Positions 36,650 through 44,933 of a stretch of 64,000 nucleotides of DNA are shown here, one piece after another. Positions within the stretch are counted from its first letter, which is position 1, and each line of letters begins with the position of its first letter. This DNA comes from Phycisphaerales bacterium. Lineage in GTDB: Bacteria > Planctomycetota > Phycisphaerae > Phycisphaerales > UBA1924. The stretch is from NCBI GenBank assembly GCA_030149165.1, contig JASBRY010000009.1:1116001-1180000 (forward strand), written 5' to 3'. Both the position numbers and the translations under genes were made by a program. Below the pieces are notes generated by a model that did not search any database, had not been told where the DNA came from, and was given only the letters and a program-made list of their open reading frames with translations.

Positions 36650-38428
36650 TTAATCGTCAACACATCCCGCGCCTAGGCGAGACTTGAGAAACTCGGTCTT
36701 CATCGTGAAGCTGCCACCTGTGACAACCGCATCGCTCTCTATCAGACCCGACAAAACAGCAACATTGCCGCCCCCCGCAATCGGGCCGATATCTACACGC
36801 CTGACAGCGAACAAATCCGCTTCCTGGCGAACGAACACAAACGGCGATCCTTCGATCTGATGGACCGCTTCGCTCGGAATCAGCAGCGAGTTTCCTACGC
36901 TCCCTATCACCGCGACGACCTCAGTAAACATGCCGTGCCGCAGAATGCCACGATTGTTTTGAACTGTGGCGCGGACCCGGACCATGCGGGTACGCTCGTC
37001 AATTCGCGGACTGATCCATGTAATCTGCCCTGAGATTTGCATCTGAGGCAACGCTCGAACCCGTGCGAAGATCTGCCCACCTCGCTCAATCTGGAACACT
37101 TGCTCCTCGGGGACTGCCAACTCGATCCACATCGTCGTCAGATCGGCGATCTCAAAGAGTGATCCTTGCGAATCGGCGGCTTCACCCAATACAGCCGTCC
37201 GTTCGACGACGGTGCCGTCGAACGGAGCTCTGACATACAGATCCGACGACGAGGATTGCTCCGCGGCTATTTCAGCAACTTCGCTAACTGTAAAGCCAAG
37301 GTTGAGCAGTTGCTGATGTGTCCGCCGCACTTCAAGCTCAGCAAGCTTGAGCGCGGCCTCAGCCTCTTGGAAGTCACGGCGTGCGGCGATGTTCTCGTCG
37401 ACGAGTTTCTGCTCTCGCACGAATGTTGTTTTTGACGCTGCAAGCTCTGCGATCTTGGACAGATAAGCCGACTTCGCTTGCGCGACGCCCACAGAGTTGA
37501 TGACTGCGAGGATCTGGCCCGCTGATACACTGTCGCCAACATCGACACGGATATCTGTGATGACACCGGGTGCCAGTGGTGTCAGTTTGGCGAGTTTGTT
37601 TCCGTTGTATCGGACTTCACCAAGGAGCTCGATAGACGCTGCAGAAGCGCCCCGGCCGGGATGTTCGAGTGTCAGGCCAGCTAAATCGGCAGATCTTGCT
37701 GAGGGCATCCTGACCAGGAGCGAGTCACCGATTCCAAGTGCACCTGCGAGCTGAGGCTGGCAGATACCACATTCGTGCTCAGGCACCCCGTGCTCGTTGC
37801 AGAAGAGAGCCGGAATGCTCCCGGTTTGCGTTGGCGGTGCAGCAGCATCGTCGTGGAGTGACGGATTGCAAAGATGGCACTCATCTTCGTAGAGCCCGTG
37901 CTCATCGCAGTACGGACGGGTGGCATCTTCCAACTGCGGCTGACAGATCCAGCACCGATCCTCATAGCGATCGTGCTCAGCACACCAGAGTCGACCAGCA
38001 TCACGCTTCGAAGCATCGCAGATGAAGCACGCCTCGTCGGTACCGTGCCCGTGCAGTCCGCCCATCGCTTCACTCGTATCACTTCCATTCGTGCCGCGTG
38101 TGGGATCGCAGATGTGGCATTCATCCTCGTAGAGATGGTGCTCCTCGCAATACGCACGAGAAGCGTCTTCAAGCTGCGGTTGGCATATCCAGCAACGATC
38201 CTCGTACCGGGCGTGCTCGCTGCACCACAGGCGGCCAGCGTCACGCTTCGTGGCGTCACACACGAAGCAGGTCTCGCCGTTCTTGTGAGAGTGCGCAACC
38301 TGAGTCGCATCAGTAGCGTGTGCACCGCCGGATGTTGATGATGCGTCCTGTCCCCGGTCGCACCCGCCTAGCAGGAATGCTGTTGTAAATAGGCAAAATA
38401 GTGTAATGATGCCGTGTGATGGTCTCAC
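36650..38428 (-). CDS. czcB: CzcB-type RND adaptor with N-terminal tandem Cys/His metal-binding array
   Basis: A 592-residue adaptor. The signal peptide has lipobox LGGC (Cys23). Residues about 45-225 form a repeated array: two long modules, each CFxC, then CxEH-x5-CWIC, then CxEH-x5-CHxC, followed by a fifth CNEH-x5-CGIC unit. That gives five CxEH-x5-CxxC units and about 19 array cysteines. The rest is a normal CzcB: barrel, hairpin (about 330-390) and C-terminal domains. Such C4/C3H sites should bind Zn or Cd (inference), perhaps many ions per monomer. Start: GTG at 38428 with AGGAG 7 bases upstream; it overlaps czcC by 4 bases. Confidence 0.9.
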   Translation of the reverse strand: MRPSHGIITLFCLFTTAFLLGGCDRGQDASSTSGGAHATDATQVAHSHKNGETCFVCDATKRDAGRLWCSEHARYEDRCWICQPQLEDASRAYCEEHHLYEDECHICDPTRGTNGSDTSEAMGGLHGHGTDEACFICDASKRDAGRLWCAEHDRYEDRCWICQPQLEDATRPYCDEHGLYEDECHLCNPSLHDDAAAPPTQTGSIPALFCNEHGVPEHECGICQPQLAGALGIGDSLLVRMPSARSADLAGLTLEHPGRGASAASIELLGEVRYNGNKLAKLTPLAPGVITDIRVDVGDSVSAGQILAVINSVGVAQAKSAYLSKIAELAASKTTFVREQKLVDENIAARRDFQEAEAALKLAELEVRRTHQQLLNLGFTVSEVAEIAAEQSSSSDLYVRAPFDGTVVERTAVLGEAADSQGSLFEIADLTTMWIELAVPEEQVFQIERGGQIFARVRALPQMQISGQITWISPRIDERTRMVRVRATVQNNRGILRHGMFTEVVAVIGSVGNSLLIPSEAVHQIEGSPFVFVRQEADLFAVRRVDIGPIAGGGNVAVLSGLIESDAVVTGGSFTMKTEFLKSRLGAGCVDD

Positions 38429-39831
38429 GGTGTTTCTCCTTGATTGAGGTGATCAGTATGTTCGCGGAGCGATTGTGTGTTCAGCGGCTCTGAGATGAGC
38501 CCTTCGACCTGCACCTTCGCAGCGTGATATTCAGCAAGGGCTTCGAGTCGTTGTGTTTGAGTATCGAATAAGGTGCGCTGCGCATCGAGTACATCGAGGT
38601 ACGGGAGCTTGCCCTCGTCGTATGCCCGACGCGTCGCGTCGTAGGCGTCCTTCGCCGCGGGAAGTAGAGCAGCATCGATCGACATGGCCTCGTGATATGC
38701 GGCGGTCAATCGGGCATGCGCTCGGACAAGTTGTGTGACCAGGTCGCGTCGGGAAGCCCGTCCCTCGTCGATCGCTTGTGCTGCTCGAAGACGAGCGGCC
38801 AATATCCCTCCCTGATTACGATCAAAGATTGTCAGTGGCACGGACAGGGACACGACGAGACCGACATCATCGCTCTCTTCGGCATATCGAATGCCAGCAC
38901 CCGCCGACACGTCTGAGACTGTTTGAGCCCGTTCGAGAGCGACCACCGATGATCGGCGCTCGGTCTCTGCGATCCAACGCTGTACTTCCGGATGCTGCTC
39001 AATGAGATCAGTCAGGGCATTGAGCATCGGAACAGGTATGAGATCATCCAGCGATCCGATGGCCGTGTCAAAGCCTGGGTCGGTTGCATCCCACATTGCG
39101 CTGAGTTCATGCCTCGCGGCCTCAAGTTCCCGGCTGAGTCGATCTGCGACAATGCGTGCGGACTCGCTTTCGAGCCGGGCCTTGATCTCGTCGATGGGTG
39201 AGACATCTCCGGCTTGCACTCGACGATCGATCACACGCCGGTTTTCTTCTGCTAGCGTTTGCGCGCGAACGGCAAATTCAACACGCTGTTGGAGCTCCAG
39301 CACACGCACGAATCGGGACGCGGTATCGGTAAGCACCGCCAGCCGTTGTGCTTCGAAGTCTAGAGCAACAACAGCCCACTGCCCCTCTGCTACTCGTACT
39401 CTGCGATCGCGCTTCCTGCCAAGCTCAAGTAGCTGGCTAAAAGCAATGGTGGTCTCGGCAGAATCGAAGCCATTCATGGTTCCAGAGCCCGCAAAGTTCT
39501 CAACCTCGATTCCGATGTTGGGATTCGGCGACAGCCCGGCTTGCAGGCGGCGTGCCTCAGCAATCCGCGGTTCCCACGCGAATGATCGAAGCTGCGGATT
39601 GTGTACAAGCGCAGCCGCGAGAGCATGACGGAGGGTCAACTGCTCACCGATAGCAACCACGTCCGATCCTGGTCTGAATTGATCAGGATTCTTCGGCGCT
39701 TCGTAGCGAGGCATTTCTCGAAGAAGGGGCCTTGCGGCAGGTGGCTCATAGTCGAACGGCGATGGCGAGCAACCGCATAACAGTGCGAGCACACACAGGC
39801 AACACAACAATTTGGGTTCAGTTAATCTCAT
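38425..39831 (-). CDS. czcC: Outer membrane efflux lipoprotein, CzcC/TolC family
   Basis: A 468-residue outer membrane factor with signal peptide and lipobox LCGC (Cys21). Typical motifs are LRHALAAALVHNPQLRSFAW near 70-90 and RRAYDEGKLPYLDVLDAQRTLF near 405-430. It forms the outer duct for the CzcBA pump. Leucine-rich and coiled hairpins span the middle. A GAGAG site lies 6 bases before the ATG. It is the second gene of the operon, 91 bp downstream of the Cys-rich secreted protein. Confidence 0.9.
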   Translation of the reverse strand: MRLTEPKLLCCLCVLALLCGCSPSPFDYEPPAARPLLREMPRYEAPKNPDQFRPGSDVVAIGEQLTLRHALAAALVHNPQLRSFAWEPRIAEARRLQAGLSPNPNIGIEVENFAGSGTMNGFDSAETTIAFSQLLELGRKRDRRVRVAEGQWAVVALDFEAQRLAVLTDTASRFVRVLELQQRVEFAVRAQTLAEENRRVIDRRVQAGDVSPIDEIKARLESESARIVADRLSRELEAARHELSAMWDATDPGFDTAIGSLDDLIPVPMLNALTDLIEQHPEVQRWIAETERRSSVVALERAQTVSDVSAGAGIRYAEESDDVGLVVSLSVPLTIFDRNQGGILAARLRAAQAIDEGRASRRDLVTQLVRAHARLTAAYHEAMSIDAALLPAAKDAYDATRRAYDEGKLPYLDVLDAQRTLFDTQTQRLEALAEYHAAKVQVEGLISEPLNTQSLREHTDHLNQGETP

Positions 39832-39922
39832 GGATTTCTCTCGGATAGAGACATTGCCCGGCGCGCCGAGCCTCTGGGAAGAACAATCGCAGTATTTGAA
39901 CTGCGCAGAATCCCAGGTCGTC

Positions 39923-40363
39923 CTAAACGAGCAGAATCACAGTGCGAAGATGGGAAGCAGGTGACTTGACATCCGACACCACTGAAGGTCGGGGAGTGGG
40001 AGTTGCACCTCTCGATAGAGTCGCGAGGGTATCCATCTGCAGTAAGAGGAGATCACCTGGCCCGTCAAGAGACCAGTCCTCTTCCGTATCTTTCTCATGG
40101 CGATCAACTGCGACTATCGACTCGGATTCCACCAATGTGGACTGGCATCCACCGTCCACGCTTCCGACGCAGAAATTCAAGTCATCGCTGCGCTCTTGGG
40201 AGGTCGGGCACGGGGCTTCGCCCGGCCCGTCGCAGCAAAACTGCTGACCAAACTGAGTGGTCGTTGTACCATCAGAACAGATACAGAGAAACCGGGGGCC
40301 AAGACCAACGCCCAAGCCAAACCAAATGGCGAAAAAAGTCGTAATGAGGGTATTTAGTGGCAT
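39923..40363 (-). CDS. Small secreted Cys-rich protein, first gene of the czc operon
   Basis: A 146-residue exported protein: hydrophobic N-terminus (LITTFFAIWFGLGVGLG), then clustered cysteines (FLCICSDG, QQFCCDGPGEAPC, NFCVGSVDGGC), an acidic middle, and a C-terminus ASHLRTVILLV. Not recognised as a family, but it shares layout, C-terminal pattern and position with the proteins at 3147 and 32365. Its promoter is the palindrome at 40396-40427, giving a leader of about 29 bases. The ribosome site is weak. Confidence 0.72.
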   Translation of the reverse strand: MPLNTLITTFFAIWFGLGVGLGPRFLCICSDGTTTTQFGQQFCCDGPGEAPCPTSQERSDDLNFCVGSVDGGCQSTLVESESIVAVDRHEKDTEEDWSLDGPGDLLLLQMDTLATLSRGATPTPRPSVVSDVKSPASHLRTVILLV

Positions 40364-40395
40364 GGTGGGTGTGACAAAGATCTTTCAGGATTAGG

Positions 40396-40427
40396 TTGAC
40401 TATAACACGATGTCGTGTCATAGTCAA
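40396..40427. promoter_or_regulatory. 32-bp near-perfect palindrome: bidirectional promoter and ArsR/SmtB operator
   Basis: Two 15-base arms, TTGACTATAACACGA (40396-40410) and TCGTGTCATAGTCAA (40413-40427), separated by TG and differing at one position. It also contains promoters on both strands. On the minus strand TTGACT and TATAGT are 17 bases apart, pointing at the czc operon. On the plus strand TTGACT and CATAGT are 17 bases apart, pointing at the repressor gene. A dimeric ArsR/SmtB protein bound here would block both promoters. Binding by the neighbouring ArsR protein is inference from position and symmetry. Confidence 0.82.
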
Positions 40428-40498
40428 TATGGCTTGATCTATTTCTGGTCACAGCTAGACGGGAGGCTGATATCGACACATGTAAACCAAGGCCGGCG

Positions 40499-40819
40499 TT
40501 GGTTAACCGACCACTAATTGGGACTCAGGATTCCGATCGGCTAGGTCGTCTATTCAAGTGCCTCTCACATCCATCAAGGTTAAGGATGCTTCACTCACTT
40601 ATTCGCACTGGCGAACTCAGCGTTGGGACGCTTGCGGATGAAGCGCAGATGAGCCGTCAAGCAGCTTCGAATCAGCTTCGAACGCTCGCAAATGCTGGCA
40701 TTGTGACCGGAAGGCAGGAGGGACTCAAAGTGTTCTACCGAGTTATCGATCCATGCGTACCGGTCTTGCTTGAGAGGGGATGGTGCCATATCGACGAGTA
40801 TGAAACGGTTCATGAGTAG
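40499..40819 (+). CDS. ArsR/SmtB-family metal-sensing repressor
   Basis: A 106-residue winged-helix repressor. The helix-turn-helix reads LSVGTLADEAQMSRQAASNQ, preceded by FKCLSHPSRLRML (a Cys at residue 21 in place of the usual Ala) and followed by the wing GRQEGLKVFYRV. Possible metal ligands are Cys21 and the C-terminal DPC, GWCH and VHE residues. Such repressors leave DNA when bound to Zn, Cd, Pb or Cu. The start appears to be TTG at 40499 with AAGG 6 bases upstream, because no ATG is available in frame. It is divergent from the czc operon across the palindrome. Confidence 0.86.
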   Translation: MVNRPLIGTQDSDRLGRLFKCLSHPSRLRMLHSLIRTGELSVGTLADEAQMSRQAASNQLRTLANAGIVTGRQEGLKVFYRVIDPCVPVLLERGWCHIDEYETVHE

Positions 40820-41118
40820 GGCATAGTAGGGGGCCAGCGAGTCTTTGCGGCATACTTGAGGCATTGTGTTCAGCTGTAGTGTGCACAAAGTAATTGATGA
40901 GTAAGAGCGGGTTTGTCGCTGTGAGTTCATAGATATCGATTTGCTTGGTGTTCAAAAACTCTATCCGCGACTTGATGAGTGCGTTGGCTGGACTCGATGG
41001 ATTGATCTGAGCCCGGCGCCGCGACGGATAACGATTCGTTTGTCATTGTATCAGGTTGGGCGCACGAGTACCAGATGCGATCTCGGTCGCATCATCGCTT
41101 CCTTTGCACTTCAATAAA
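40820..41118. other. 299-bp spacer between repressor gene and IS element
   Basis: No supported gene. A 7-bp hairpin GATGCGA/TCGCATC (41074-41093, 6-base loop) lies close to the transposase 3' end but has no T-tract. The left end of the IS element probably falls in the last ~30 bases. Confidence 0.4.
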
Positions 41119-42280
41119 TCAAGCCGCTCGGTGATAATGCCGGAGAATTCCGCCGAGTCGAGTGTCGCATTTAATCACGCCCTCGGATGATAGTGGGGTG
41201 GTTCGTTTAATCACTCTGTTTCCGAGACCCTGATGCGGCCGTTCAAAATGGTAGTGTTCGACATACTCACCGATGATGTGATCAAGATGATTCGTACCGA
41301 CGGGGATGAAGTGATCGAGGCACTCGACCTTAAGTGACTTGATCCAGCGCTCGATGTGCGCATTCATCAAAGGCGATTGAAGAGGAAGTTTGTACGGAGT
41401 GATACCTTCGGCTTTGAGTAAGTCATCAAATTCTCTAGTGAACTTTGTGTCGTTGTCTCGCACAAGGATCCCAGGTGGATCGAGTCCGAGCTGTTTCACC
41501 ATCGAGGGAAAGCATTCTGCGACTTTGCACATCCATTCGTTGTTTGGATGCTCAGTAGCGCCAGCCACGATCACTTTTCTGCTCGCGATATGCATGAAGA
41601 CAAGCACTGATTGATGCTTGATACCTCTCCATGTGAGCACAGGTTTGGTCAGAAAATCGCATGACCAGAGCGTTGAAGAATGCCGCTTGAGGAACTGGTC
41701 CCATGTGGGTTCAGACCGGTCGGGGGATGGCTCGATTCCCTGTTCATTGAGGATGTTCCGGATCGTTGTTTGAGAAACTGACATGATCCCGAGTTTGCGA
41801 AGTTCACCCAAGATCCGTGTATAGCCCCAGCCTGGAGACTTCGTCATCTCAAGCACCAGTTTCCGTATCTCCGCGGATGTACGCGGTCTGCCTCCACGCT
41901 TCTTCGTCTTCTTCTTGTGCTTGGGTGCACGGAGCCATTTCTGAAATGTGCTATACTGCACAATCGAGATGATGTGCCGCAGCTCATCTCCAACAGCTTT
42001 GCCAAACTGGATCAGTCTCCGGCGTTCCTTCGGGCTCAGAGACAATCGCTTTGGGAGCTTCGATCGAAGGATCTGATTCTCGTTCGTGAGGTATTGGATC
42101 TGGGCGATGAGCTGATCATGGTCGGATCGACCCAAAGCCAGCATTTTCGGCAAGCGTGCGGCATTCATCCCCAATCAAAGGCGCGGATTGGGTTTTTGCA
42201 CCCCTGGAGACACTGATTTCTCGTAAAATCAAGGCTCAGAACGAGAGACTGTTTGCCATATCTTTGAGCATACTCCGTTT
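41100..42280 (-). mobile_element. Insertion sequence with intact DDE integrase-type transposase (copy 1), ends approximate
   Basis: The transposase gene plus about 100 bp upstream that is shared with the two decayed copies (a GGGxTTTTxxACCCCTGGAG motif before the start, then GAGAGACTG and GCATACTCCG). Terminal inverted repeats could not be fixed. Outer limits are judged from where homology with copies 2 and 3 stops. It lies directly next to repeat copy A. Confidence 0.6.
41119..42174 (-). CDS. Transposase with HTH_21-like and rve (integrase core) domains, intact
   Basis: A 351-residue single-frame transposase. An N-terminal coiled coil (DQLIAQIQYLTNENQILRSK) is followed by an IS3-type HTH_21-like region (KSPGWGYTRILGELRKLGIM) and a DDE core: WSCDFLTKP (first Asp), ILVRDNDTKFTREF (second Asp) and LMNAHIERWIKSLKVECLDHF (Glu). 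The HFERPHQGLGNR motif is typical of the integrase-core family. All three catalytic residues are present, so it could be active. It is the reference for the broken copies at 42535 and 53591. Confidence 0.9.
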   Translation of the reverse strand: MGMNAARLPKMLALGRSDHDQLIAQIQYLTNENQILRSKLPKRLSLSPKERRRLIQFGKAVGDELRHIISIVQYSTFQKWLRAPKHKKKTKKRGGRPRTSAEIRKLVLEMTKSPGWGYTRILGELRKLGIMSVSQTTIRNILNEQGIEPSPDRSEPTWDQFLKRHSSTLWSCDFLTKPVLTWRGIKHQSVLVFMHIASRKVIVAGATEHPNNEWMCKVAECFPSMVKQLGLDPPGILVRDNDTKFTREFDDLLKAEGITPYKLPLQSPLMNAHIERWIKSLKVECLDHFIPVGTNHLDHIIGEYVEHYHFERPHQGLGNRVIKRTTPLSSEGVIKCDTRLGGILRHYHRAA

Positions 42281-42448
42281 GATTCAAAGGTATACGAAAC
42301 GGCGTCCCTGATAAGACGCCGTTTCGCCCGTTTTGGAGCGAGCTACGCGGTTCAGTGCGTCTCCGAGATATCCCACTCTGACCAGATCAGCCAACCTTTG
42401 CCCAAATTGAAGCGAGTGTCTCTCGTGGCGATGTTCGGGATGTCCCCG
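42243..42448. repeat. ~205-bp dispersed hairpin repeat, copy A
   Basis: Runs from GAGAGACTG to TGTCCCCG (206 bp). It contains a perfect 12-bp hairpin (CGAAACGGCGTC at 42295-42306 with GACGCCGTTTCG at 42315-42326, 8-base loop) followed by CGCCCGTTTT. It shares order and spacing with copies at 54671 and 56916. The minus-strand frame through it ends in KTGETASYQGRRFVYL, a peptide also seen in the other copies. It begins inside the noncoding end of IS copy 1. Confidence 0.82.
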
Positions 42449-42534
42449 CGCGATGTTTTTAGTTCCCAATTAACAGGGACTCGCCGAAACAACAGTGAGT
42501 AAAGCTGCATCCATCCTAGTGGTGACCCCGTGGT

Positions 42535-43100
42535 GTATCGCTTGAGCCCTCTTGGTGTAAGGACCTTCTTCGTAAAGAAGTCGCACGACCAGAGCGTTGA
42601 CGCATGCCGTCTGAGAAACTTGTCCCACACTGGCTCAGTGCGATCCGGTGCGGGCTCGATGCCATGCTCCTTCAGTATGGAGCGGACGGTTGATTTTGAA
42701 ACCGACATGATCCCGATCTTCCGGAGTTCTCCGAGAATACGCATGTATCCCCAGCCGGGAGTCTTGGCCATTTCGAGAACGAGCTTCTTGAGATCCCGGC
42801 GAGTTGGGGCCGTCCGGCCTTCCCTTTGGACCCCCTTTTCTTGTACACATTCGGATGGAGCCACCTCTGGAATGTACTACATTGAACAACGGATATGAGG
42901 TCGCGCAAAGCCGGCCCGACAGCATTCCCGAATCGGATGAGTCTCCGACGCTCCCGATTGGTCTGAGAGATTCTCTTCGGGAGCTTCTCTCGGAGGATCT
43001 GGTTTTCAACGGTGAGGTATTGGAGCTGGGCGATCAGCTGATCGTGTTCGGATCGGCCGAAAGCCAGGAGCTTGGGCAAGCGGGCGGCATTCATAGGCAT
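42535..43100 (-). pseudogene. Decayed transposase (copy 2): frameshifted and 3'-truncated
   Basis: Minus-strand homology to the intact transposase: MNAARLPKLLAFGRSEHDQL ... KRISQTNRERRRLIRFG in one frame, then TRRDLKKLVLEMAKTPGWGY ... LWSCDFFTKKVLTPRGLKRY in another. The shift is at about 42810, where one G is missing relative to copy 3. Homology ends near 42535, so the second Asp and the Glu of the catalytic core are lost. The remaining sequence up to 42448 is unrelated. It cannot make an active enzyme. Confidence 0.85.
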
Positions 43101-43385
43101 TCCAGGGCGCGGACAGGGATTTTGAACCCCTGGAGGGCGGGGTTTCTACTACAATCAAGCTGATTTTAGAGAGACTGAATGCCAAATCTTTGAACACACT
43201 CCGCTGCACATCTTACATGCCACGCTCTTTGGCTTGCGTCCGATAACTAAAAATATCTTTACAGCCTTGTCCCCTCCGAAGCATGCTTCGCGTTTGTTGA
43301 TTTGAAGCGGGCTCTTTCCGTGCTTGCTCTTAAACCGTCTGGGCTCAAAAACGCGTTTCTCGCGATCAGGAGAGAGGACTACACC
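43101..43385. other. IS copy 2 end and leader of the secreted protein gene
   Basis: 43101-43195 is the noncoding end of IS copy 2 (ACCCCTGGAG, GAGAGACTGAATGCC, GAACACACTCCG) and stops there, without the rest of the hairpin repeat. The following ~190 bp should hold the promoter for the gene at 43386; no clear -35/-10 pair stands out. Confidence 0.5.
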
Positions 43386-44843
43386 ATGAAGATTTTCGCA
43401 CAAACCTGCACACTCGCACTCGCGATGGCGGCAGGAATCGCTTTGACACCTGCTCCTGCGATGGCGCTACCTCCTGAGAGCGGGATCGGGTATCAGGGGC
43501 AGTTATTCCAAGACGGGATGCCGGTCGATGGCATGCGGGACTTTCGCTTTCAACTCTACGACGATGCGGTTGCTGGGAATCTGATTCAAACAGTCGAAAT
43601 CTTCAATGTTGATGTGATCGCGGGTTTGTTCAGTGTGGACATCGACTTTGGGGAGTCGGCTTGGGTATCCAACCAACAGTTCTGGCTCCAGGTCGAGGCG
43701 GGACCCGCGGATGGGATGCAGAACTATGAAATCGTCTCACGGATGAAGCTCTCCGCAACCCCATACGCGCTCAATACCCGCGGGATCAATGTGAACAACT
43801 CTGGCTGGGTTGGAATTGGAACGCCCATTCCATCAAGAAGGCTTCATATCAGTAGAGATATGCCATTTAGTCAATCGATGATCGGCCCAAATACACAGTT
43901 GATGATCAGTGCCCCTGATTCAGCAATCTCGTTGGTAAGTAATGACGGTGGAGGTTTCGGCTCATACCTAGAGTTCCTCGATGTTGATCAAAGCGGAAAC
44001 TTGGTTGACAACTGGGAGCTCATCCGTACGACAAGCACAAACGGCAGCAAGTTTTTCATTAACTACGGCCCAAATTCTCCGGGTCCAAATACTGCAGCGA
44101 TGGCGTTTGATAGTTCCCTCCGTGTTGGGATCGGTACCCAGAGTCCAAACTCCAAACTTGATGTTCGATATTCCAACGGGAATGGGATCGAAGTAACCGA
44201 CACGAACTCGGGATCAACTGCGATCGGTGTCCAGAGCACCGTCGGTGCGGGGACAGGTGTCCGAGGCGAATCGACCGCGGGCTCGGGTTCGACATTTGGC
44301 GTCTACGGGCAGGTTGCGAGCGCGGCGGGGTGGGGGGTGTACTCCAACGGGCGACTCGGTGCATCGGGGACCAAGAGCTTCATGATCGATCACCCGCTTG
44401 ATCCAGCCGGGAGCTATCTGCTGCATTACTCGAGCGAGTCTCCTGAGCCGCAGAACAGGTACAACGGGAATGTGCATCTCGATGGCAATGGTCGAGCGAT
44501 TGTCGTGCTTCCTGACTACTTTGAGTCGATCAACGCCGACTATCGATACACACTGACCCCGATCGGTGCACCGGCTCCAAACCTGTATATCGAATCGGAG
44601 ATCCAAGGCAATGCGTTTGTGATCGCCGGGGGTGTGGCTGGACAGAAGATCTCGTGGGAAGTCATCTCCAGACGCAACGATGAGTTTGTCAAGCAGCGCG
44701 GCGCGCCGATCGAGATCCAGAAGGTCGGGACCGAGCGCGGCAAGTTCCTGGTACCGAGCCTGTATGGACAGCCCGAATGGATGGGTATCCATTTCAAGGC
44801 TCCGGTGAAGGCTGACTCAGCACCGGTTCAATCGGTCGATTGA
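43386..44843 (+). CDS. Secreted protein with YQGQL domain and VGIGT-type repeats
   Basis: A 485-residue exported protein (signal peptide ending PAPAMA). Residues about 30-135 form a YQGQL domain (IGYQGQLFQDGMPVDGMRDF ... MKLSATPYALN) shared with the gene at 55078. Two VGIGT units follow (WVGIGTPIPSRRLHIS and VGIGTQSPNSKLDV), known from tail-fibre-like and surface proteins. The C-terminus is a compact beta-rich domain (IEIQKVGTERGKFLVPSLYG) without the S74 chaperone. The start at 43386 is chosen by GAGG 8 bases upstream and by the signal peptide. Function unknown, probably surface-exposed. Confidence 0.8.
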   Translation: MKIFAQTCTLALAMAAGIALTPAPAMALPPESGIGYQGQLFQDGMPVDGMRDFRFQLYDDAVAGNLIQTVEIFNVDVIAGLFSVDIDFGESAWVSNQQFWLQVEAGPADGMQNYEIVSRMKLSATPYALNTRGINVNNSGWVGIGTPIPSRRLHISRDMPFSQSMIGPNTQLMISAPDSAISLVSNDGGGFGSYLEFLDVDQSGNLVDNWELIRTTSTNGSKFFINYGPNSPGPNTAAMAFDSSLRVGIGTQSPNSKLDVRYSNGNGIEVTDTNSGSTAIGVQSTVGAGTGVRGESTAGSGSTFGVYGQVASAAGWGVYSNGRLGASGTKSFMIDHPLDPAGSYLLHYSSESPEPQNRYNGNVHLDGNGRAIVVLPDYFESINADYRYTLTPIGAPAPNLYIESEIQGNAFVIAGGVAGQKISWEVISRRNDEFVKQRGAPIEIQKVGTERGKFLVPSLYGQPEWMGIHFKAPVKADSAPVQSVD

Positions 44844-44933
44844 GTTGGCAAACCTGTCGTAACAATGCTTGATTGATAGACGCAAGATATTTTGAAGAGG
44901 GGTCCCTCGATCGCTCTTGATGGAGTCATTCCG

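Noticed and set aside
37860-38300. Regular short repeats that could suggest a CRISPR-like array
   Set aside because: They are in-frame duplications of Cys/His codons inside czcB; no constant repeat with unique spacers is present.
41129-42277. CGG-starting terminal inverted repeats of IS copy 1
   Set aside because: The proposed left end would lie inside the transposase gene, so the match is too short to trust.
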